64,000 nt of DNA, taken from contig JAWHQI010000065.1 of NCBI GenBank assembly GCA_033032865.1, positions 1,426,001 to 1,490,000 of the forward strand. Direction: 5' to 3'. Both the position numbers and the translations under genes were made by a program. This stretch comes from Dactylorhiza incarnata. Taxonomy: Eukaryota; Streptophyta; Magnoliopsida; Asparagales; Orchidaceae. Shown piece after piece: positions 56,578 to 64,000 of this stretch; the stretch's first letter is position 1, and every line of letters starts with the position of its first letter. The notes under the pieces were generated by a model. The model was not told where the DNA came from and did not search any database. It saw only the letters and a list, made by a program, of their open reading frames with translations.

Positions 56578-57570
56578 TAGTGATGCCCTTTGGTTTGACA
56601 AACGCACCTTCTGCTTTCATGAATATGATGAAACGAGTCTTCCGCGAGTATCTGGATAAGTTCATCATCGTTTTCATTGATGATATTCTGGTCTATTCCA
56701 AGACTCATGAGGATCATGCAACACATCTTAAGCTCACTCTCTCTACTCTTCGTCATCATCAACTATGCCAAGCTGGCAAACTGTGAGTTCTGGCTAGATC
56801 GTGTTACTTTCTTGGGGCATGTTGTTTCTGGAGATGGACTCTCCATTGATCCTGCCAAGATTTTTGTCGTTATGGACTGGAAGCAGTCTGCTACTCCTAC
56901 TGAGATTCGCAGTTTCCTTGGGCTTGCTGGCTACTATCGACGTTTCATTAAGGATTTTTCCTCTCTTGTTGCTCTGCTAACAAAACTAACTTAAAAGCAT
57001 GCTAGATTCGAGTGGTCAGATCAATGTGAGCAAGCCTTCTTGGAATTGAAGCAACGTCTGTGTTCGGCGTCAGTTTTAGCTCTTCCTTCCGAGGGGACAG
57101 ACTTTTCGGTTTATACTGACGCTTACGGAGTTGGTTTGGGATGTGTCTTGATGCAGGATGACCGTGTTATCGCTTATGGGTCGAGGCAGTTGAAGACTCA
57201 CGAGCGCAACTACCTCACTCATGATCTGGAATTCGCTGTTGTGGTGTTTGCTTTGAAGCTTTAGCGTCATTATCTATATGGCATGAAGTGACACTTCTTC
57301 ACCAACCATCAGAGCTTGAAGTATATCTTTGATCAAAAGGATCTCAATCTTCGTCAGAGGCAATGGATCAAGTTTTTAGCAGATTATGACTTGAACCTCA
57401 CTTATGTTCCCGGCAAAGCCAATTCTGTAGTAGATGCGTTGAGTCGTCAGGCTTCTAGTTCCTCTTGTGCACCCATGTCAGCTACTTTTGCAGCATTGAT
57501 TGGAGACCTCGAGCGGATGGATATATTTGTCTCACCCGAGGGTCAAGATCATGTTTTTGGTCCGTCATAG
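56578..57570 (+). pseudogene. Chromovirus RT core and RNase H
   Basis: RT has [20 protein letters not shown] and the catalytic [10 protein letters not shown] near 56680, a frameshift near 56780, then [18 protein letters not shown]. RNase H has [32 protein letters not shown] and the end [15 protein letters not shown]. Stops at 56992, 57262 (where Trp fits), 57288 and 57568. Confidence 0.92.
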
Positions 57571-58999
57571 GTGGAGCAGGTAAAAGATTTGCAGTCATTC
57601 GACCCCGTTCTCCAGCGCATTCGCCGAAGGGTTGAGCTTGGAACTCTTCCGGATTTCTCTATCTCTGATGATGTTTTGCGTTTCCGAGACCGTCTTAGCA
57701 TCCCTGATGTTCTTGAATTACTTGATGTTATATGTCGTGAAGCTCATGAATCCCGCACATCTGGTCATCCGGGCAATAATAAGATGTATCGGGACTTGAA
57801 GCAGATTGTTTGGTGGCCTGGTATGAAGAATTATATAGCTCGCTTCGTTTCCCGATGTTTGACGTGCCATGAAGTGAAAGCTCAGCATTAGCGTCCTGGT
57901 GGTCTTTTGCAGCCTCTGCCCATCCCTGAATGGAAGTGGGAGGACATATCTATGGATTTCATCACAGGTTTGTCTCGCACTCCAAGAGAGCATGATGCGA
58001 TTTGGATCATAGTGGATCGTTTGACCAAGGTAGCCCACTTCATCCCTTATAGGGAAGGTCACTCTACTGAGAAGATGGCTCGAATCTGTGTCGGAGATCG
58101 TTAGACTTCACGGGATTCCTTTGCGGATTGTATCAGATCGTGACTCGAGATTTGTTTCTCATTTTTAAAAAGGCTTCCAGCAAGCTTTGGGCACCGAACT
58201 CAACCTGAACATTGCTTATCATCCGACGACCGATGGTCAAACCGAAAGGGTTAATCAGATACTTGAAGACATGCTGCGATGTTACATTCTGGATTACAAG
58301 GGAGCTTGGGATGAGCACCTATCATTGGTTGAATTCGCCTACAATAATAGCTATCAAGAAAGCCTCAAAATGGCCCCCTTCGAAGCACTGTATGGGCGAT
58401 GTAGCCGACGTTGTAGGACCCCTCTTTATTGGTCAGAAGTTGGTGAAAAGGTTGTTTTGGGACCTTAATTGCTCCAGGAAATGGAAGAAGCCACAAAGAA
58501 GAGTCGACTTCAGCTCAGTCGTACTATCGCGAGGCAAAGAAAATATGCAAACCTGCACCGCCGTCCGTTAGAATTTGATGTGGGTGATCAAGTGTTCCTG
58601 AAGGTTTCCCCTTCTCCCGGGGTGAAACGGTTTGGTCGCCATCACAAGCTTAGCCCGAGGTTCAAGAGACTGTATTCTATTTCAGAGCGTGTTGGGGAAT
58701 CTGCTTATCGCCTTGAGTTACCTGCTTCTTTTGTTGGTGTTCACAATGTCTTCCATATCAGCCAGCTGTGGAAGTACATTCATGATCCTAACCGCATCAT
58801 TGAAGAAATTAGTGTGGTTCCTGAAGCCAATCTTTCTTATCCGGTTGAAACTGCTAAGATCGTGGAGTATCAAGAACGCAAGCTTCGAAAGAGAACCATT
58901 CTTATGGCCAGAGTGCTTTGGATGCATGGCAAGTCTGAGGAGTACACTTGGGAACTTGAATCTAATATGCGTATCAAGTATCCGCAACTCTTCTCCTGA
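57571..58999 (+). pseudogene. Chromovirus integrase with chromodomain
   Basis: HHCC finger: HESRTSGHPGNNKM and CLTCHEVKAQH. Catalytic core: [33 protein letters not shown], then HPTTDGQTERVNQILEDMLR. The GPY-type region has RHHKLSPRFKRLY and VGVHNVFHISQL. At about 58860-58995 a chromodomain-like end reads ERKLRKRTILMARVLW and EEYTWELESNMRIKYPQLF, which places it with Tekay/Del-type chromoviruses. Stops at 57889 and 58466 and a frameshift near 58095 inactivate it. Confidence 0.92.
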
Positions 59000-59175
59000 T
59001 CTTGGTTAGTCCCTAAACTTATTCTCCTTTCTATTTCATTATATTCACAGTTAGTTTCCATGCCTTGGTTTGAAAAATCCTGTTGGAATGAACGACATTT
59101 GAATCTTAGCCATAAGAGACCACATCCAGAAAATCCTCAAAAGTTTCGGGACGAAACTTCCTAAGTAGGGAAGAA

Positions 59176-60100
59176 TGTAACAACTCAATATATATATATA
59201 ATAAAACAAATTCCTATTTGTTTTAATTTGCTAGCCGCAGCCCAGCCCCCGATTTAAACCCACGGTCCAGGGCTCCCGATCCCCGCCAGCTCCCGCTCCC
59301 GTCTCCCACACGCAGCGCCGACGCCACCTCCTGCTCCTGCTCCTCCTGTCGGCGCCTCCTCCTGCTCGTCCTTCCGGCACCGCCTCCTCCTTCTGTCAGC
59401 GCCGCCTCCTCACCCTCCTTCTGCCAGCGCCGCCTCCTCCTCTTCCTCATGCTCTGGCCGACAACTTCTCCCCCTTTGTTCGGCAGCCCTCTTTCCCTCA
59501 AAGTGTTGGTAACCTCCTCTCCATTTCTGGAGGTCGGCATCGACTTCTTCCCTCCCCTCAAGGCCAGCAGCTGCAACCTCCTCCTCCGACAGCCCTCCTT
59601 ATGTCCGTTTTGGCCGAGTTTTGCGAAGGGGACTCCTAAGGTTTGCTCGAAATCTCCTTTACTCAAATTTTTGAGTCCGAAATTGGTCCTTGGGTAAGAA
59701 ACTCATGTTTTCCCCTTTTTCAGATTTCCCTACTTTTATCTTGGAAATTTTGCCTCTAATTTTGCGTTCAACTTGTGATCTAAGATTCATGCCCTATTTT
59801 AATCGTCTAACCGTGATTTGTCTTGATTTTTGGTGCCGCTCCTCGATTCAATTGGTGGAATCACGCAAAGCCCTCTCTGATGTAGTGTTTCCGCAACCTA
59901 AGCGTCGTCAAATCTCCGATTTCTGCGTGGAAATCTCCTCTCCCTCACCTTTGAGGGAGGTAAATTGTTTGACCCCTCTCACGTTTAGGCCATGTGGTAT
60001 TAAATGTCTGCGCTTGCGTAGAGATTTTTGTTATGTCAAATATCAACTATGTTGTTCCTGTACAAGTTTAAGTAAGGTTTCTAAATTTGCTTGCGCAGCT
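59176..60100 (+). repeat. Chromovirus 3' LTR (start)
   Basis: Begins TGTAACAACTCAATATA after GGGAAGAA. The 59220-59600 part is C-rich. No right end is identified and no 5' partner is present, so the end given is arbitrary. Confidence 0.5.
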
Positions 60101-61098
60101 TAGCTGTCACCGTCAATTTCAACCCTACTTAAGGCAAATAGAGAAACCTCACGCTTGCAAATCATTGATCTTAGCTTGCTTCACATTCTCTTAGCTTCAT
60201 AAATTGTATTTTTGGATACTTGAATCATCAAAAATGATAACTTGTCTTTTCACTCAATCGTGAATTATTTCATTAATAACATAAATAAACAATTGAAAGA
60301 TAGGGTTTTAATTGACGCAACTCCTTGATTTGGGTTCCCTCTTGAATCCCTAGCGAGAACAAAGGACCAGTCACAGCAAGCGTGAACTCCCTGGCTCAAG
60401 GGCGAAGGTTCGCAAGAGCCTCCCCTTAGAGATCACGAGCATAAATTCAGAATCTCTGATAAGTCTTGAATCTGAACTTGAATCTGTCTGAATCATGAAT
60501 CATGTGCGTCAAACAAAAACACATACACTTTCACTTGTTACAACTTATGTTATTACATGATCATCTATATATGATATACTCCGGAGTAGGCTAATAATTC
60601 AGTTTTGTTTCTGCGTGACTCTTTTACTTGTTTGTCTTGCTAGTTATGCTATTTACTTTACTTTAATTAACTGTATCAATGTTCTGAGGCTTTTTCCTTG
60701 TTGTTTTGGAATTTGTCTTAGCATCCGTGACTGCGCTGCCTTGTACCTGAGCTCGCTCTGCACCCAATTTCTGCGTTCCTGGAGGTCTATTTTAGTATTT
60801 GTTGTATCAGGTTCTATGTTGTTTTTCCTTTACTGTCGGTTAATGCTTATTATGTAATGATTATGATCAGACATTTTCTTTTGTAGCAAGGACAACTGTC
60901 AGGCTATAATATGTACTGAAATTTCATATTATTACATGTTCATCCTTTTGAGGTCTTCATTACATAAATTTGTATCAGCATTTTGAAATCTGGGTTTTAA
61001 TATAAACACCTGTATTTTTTCTTTTCACTGTTGTACTATAAAGCTTCTGCATATTTATAAAACATATTTTCTTCAAATTAATTATTTTAAACATAATA
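60101..61098. other. Unassigned sequence
   Basis: AT-rich. It could include the rest of the chromovirus LTR, ASA intron or both. No exon of ASA was found on the minus strand. Confidence 0.35.
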
Positions 61099-62530
61099 AT
61101 GCTAATTCAGCCCTCGGCTAACAGATATTGTGTTTCATCCCCGCATGTCTGTGGCATCACGATCCGCCCGAAGCGTACTCTGTCTTTTGCTTTTAAACGG
61201 GTCGTGATAGTGGATGCAGGATACACTAATGGTCCAGGATATCTTGCTTCATATAGGTTAACCAGATATCACCTAAAAGAATGATCCGCACAAGGCAACA
61301 ATCCCACAAACTACAATGAATTATTTAATCAAAGTGCAGGTAAATGATTATTATTGTGTGCGTTGCATTATGATTTATTTTGTGTCCAATAATAAATTGC
61401 TTATAATTTTAAACATGTTAAAATTATAAATACACGTTGCATTCTACATAATTTCCTCATAGGGAGGAGCTTAGAAAATCATGCTAGATTACTTGTCGTG
61501 CTCGTCATGGGGCATACGATGTTTTGTTGATGTTTAATCAAACTCTGATGCTTTAACTATATTTTGTTGTTCTTATAATGTTTTTTGCAATATAAATATA
61601 GTAATATCATGTGTATCATTCTATTGATAATTATAATTTGTTCACTTTACTTCTTTCAATGCTTAACTAAAGTGCAACAAAAAATAGATAAAAGCAAAGG
61701 AAAATGTGTCAAAGAAAGTGAGAGTTCATATGTTCCTTGGACATCACAGATGGACTGTCCTTTATCACGACTCTCCTCGAGCAGCTGAGTTTGGGGAACA
61801 AGGCGGCTAGTGGATGGGAAAGTGTCACCTACACTGCAGCGATTCAAACATTTAAGGATGATTGCAATGTGGTTATTAGTAAGGAGAAGATAATGGCGTG
61901 CATAAAAACATGGAATAAAAACTATCAGGAGATACCGGCAATGTTGGATACTAGTGGATTTGGTTAGGATTGAGAGCGCAATATTGTGAAGGTGGACAGT
62001 GAAGATGTTTGGGTCAACTATCGATTTATTACATGTTTATACATTTTAAAAATTTATGATTATAATATAAACTAAACTTGTAGGCACACACGACTGTATA
62101 ATACTATCGCAGCAAGGTGATCATGAATTGGGGCGACTTAGCTATGATATATGAGGTTGATAGAGCTACTGGAACTCATGATGTCGCTACATCTGAGGCA
62201 ATGAACGAAATCAACATTGATGATTCGGTGGACAACAATGTGGTCGAGGAGGTCGAGCAACGGCCCAATAAAATGAAAGCAGTTATGGTAGATATTATTG
62301 TGGATGTTGTTTCTGCAATTGCAAGGAATATGGAATAGGAGAGCAGTGTGACTTCTCAGCCTATACCGCCGATCTCAAGAACAGACGGGATATATGCGGC
62401 CATTGCAGCTATTACAGATCTGACTGAGCTCGAGGTCATATAGGCCATTGATATGCTGATTGTTGACGGCACGAAGAGCGACTTGTTCATGGCTTTGTTG
62501 GTGCCAATTAGGAGAATCTGGCTACGCAAA
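61099..62530 (+). pseudogene. PIF/Harbinger remnant: DDE fragment and Myb/SANT-like protein
   Basis: 61190-61330 encodes the end of a DDE transposase (VIVDAGYTNGPGYLASYRLT, then RYHLKE, a stop and NNPTNYNELFNQ), typical of PIF/Harbinger. From 61700 follows a Myb/SANT-like DNA-binding protein of the kind that partners it: YVPWTSQMD, a frameshift, then LLEQLSLGNKAASGWESVTY, CIKTWNKNYQEI and MLDTSGFGWD, a stop, and WGDLAMIYEVDRATGTHD. The tail ends at about 62330-62530. Both genes are broken. Terminal repeats were not securely found; ACCAATTCCT and AATTCCAATTCC motifs at 62790-62900 may be one end. Confidence 0.75.
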
Positions 62531-63246
62531 CATTTACACGATTGATTTTATGTGGTTTTACGTTTTTATTCTGTGGATTTTATTTACAAGTTTTTAAATC
62601 TGTGGACTTTATTCTGCGGACTTTATTTATCATGATTTACTTTGTTACGTGGATTTTATTTAAATCTGTGGATTTTATTTCTATGATTTTAAATCTGTGA
62701 ATCTTATTTTATCGTGAAATTTCTATTCTGTCATTATTTTAAATTTAAAATTTCAATTTCATCCACTAAATTCTAACTTACAACCGAACAACGGAATTAC
62801 CAATTCCTGTGACAGAATTCTTGCATTTAGCCGAACAGCAAAATTGGAACCAATTCCTATGGGGAATTGGAATTGGGTCAATTCCAATTCCTGCTTGTGC
62901 TCTTACTTCTTCAATATACTCTTAATAGAAATTGAAGAACATATTGAGGTACGACTGTTATCGTCGAACGCCTTCGATGAATGTATCCTGTAATTGACGA
63001 ATTTTCATACTAAGATGATTTCTCGTTGTTCATCTCTGCCTGCAGAAGTACTACAAAGAATAAAGTATTTCTATACATTTATCAAGGCGGCCGCCTATCA
63101 CTTTTTGGCATAATCTGTTTTATCCAATCCAAGGAGTTTTCCTAACAATATTGTATGTTCATGGTAAACAACGTGATTTACTTGAAGTGTAAGAAATAAA
63201 TTATTGTAGCAAGAACAAGGGTTGAATTTGAGTTGAGAGCAATGGT
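62531..63246. other. Unassigned sequence
   Basis: AT-rich flank with AATTCC-rich inverted motifs at 62790-62900 and nothing else recognised. Confidence 0.4.
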
Positions 63247-64000
63247 GTAACATCTGTAATTTAATGCGAACGTAAATTTATTTTCAGGGTCCGATCGCGA
63301 GCGGAAGTGATCGAGTCAGCTTCTAGTAGAGGTACGATTTTGTTACGACTTACGAGTAATTCTTGCTCATTAATAAAATAAAGTAATTAAAATTATTGGA
63401 ATCTTATTAGACGCATTTTAGGGTTGGTGCGAGAGCGCAGCGCGCAGACCTATCAATTAGTGAGGAGCGTCAAAACAGAAATAAAATTTGAAGCTTAAAC
63501 CCCCAATTAAAGTCCAATGCGCGGTTTCCATTCATAACGGGTAGCCCTAACCTCGCGCGCCTCTTTAAAATTCTGTAAGGACTCGGCAAAAGAGAAACTG
63601 TCGCTCTTCCTCCCTCTTGCAGACGGCGCTCGCGACTCCTCCCCTTCCCGATCTCTTTCGCCTACTGTGTGAAAGGCTCTGACGCACCAGCCGTCGACTC
63701 CAGAAGACGTGGCATCGTCCTTTCCTCTTCCAGAAATCCTCGGCGCTATCTCTTCACGCTCGTGGAGTCCCGTCGACCTTCTACTCCCTTACCAACAGTC
63801 GTTGACGACCCTAGGGAGTGGTTTCCCTTCCTTTTCTCTGTTGTGGACTGTCGTCTGGAGTCCCTCCCCCTTTTTCCAGTCATTGTAGCTCCCAGGTAGC
63901 AACCTAAAACCCTTCTTCGAATGGATCTATGATTTCTCCTCCTATCTCTGAAATTGCAGACCGATAACAAGAAGTTTGGTGTTTCTCCTTCTACAGAAAG
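63247..64000 (+). mobile_element. Gypsy LTR start, leaves the window
   Basis: Begins TGTAACATCTGTAATTTAAT and contains TAAATTTATTTTCAGGGTCC and GATCGCGAGCGG. These match, base by base with scattered changes, the sense start of the solo LTR at 47754 read on the minus strand. It is the same family in the opposite orientation. Whether an internal region follows lies beyond the window. Confidence 0.65.

Overview
This is flowering-plant nuclear DNA. It has GT-AG introns, plant-type LTR retrotransposons primed by initiator-Met tRNA, MITEs, hAT and PIF/Harbinger remnants, and one conserved plant housekeeping gene. The species cannot be named from sequence alone; a large, repeat-rich genome is implied.

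The only host gene I recognise is the 3' half of nuclear anthranilate synthase alpha subunit (ASA, first committed step of tryptophan synthesis) on the minus strand. Four clean exons (44692-44844, 20259-20339, 5768-5854, 4864-5235) join in phase 0 into 230 uninterrupted C-terminal residues plus a stop. They are spread over 40 kb because two introns have swollen to 24.4 kb and 14.4 kb. The N-terminal half of the enzyme was not found up to 64000, so the next intron is either longer than 19 kb or the gene is broken there.

Layout. 1-2490: minus-strand Copia (gag remnant and 5' LTR). 2949-4660: MITE cluster with a 5'-truncated RTE-type LINE. 4864-5854: last two ASA exons around a foldback MITE. 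6037-6310: Copia RT scrap. 6490-9370: old repeat ending in a 60-bp minisatellite. 9371-19013: complete but dead Copia (TSD GGACC) carrying an internally deleted hAT (8-bp TSD). 19301-19823: tandem duplication. 20259-20339: ASA exon. 20768-25608: a diverged LTR and an internally deleted Copia (TSD AAGTT). 26223-28767: LTR scrap, then an LTR with heat-shock-element-like sites and its gag. 28773-33280: Sirevirus-like Copia 3' half. 33285-34160: another Copia tail. 34164-44418: 2.4-kb tandem duplication whose first copy holds a complete dead Ty3/Gypsy element (35835-41181). 44692-44844: ASA exon. 45606-47754: solo Gypsy LTR (TSD TGCTA). 47851-54662: complete dead Copia with a long repetitive leader. 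54663-55322: 5' end of a minus-strand Gypsy. 55323 to about 60100: Tekay-like chromovirus with a probable intron. 61099-62530: PIF/Harbinger remnant. 63247-64000: start of a Gypsy LTR that leaves the window.

Most elements inside the ASA transcription unit lie antisense to it. Every element coding region I checked has nonsense or frameshift damage, while the ASA exons are intact, so the host gene looks maintained and the rest is decaying insertions nested in its introns.
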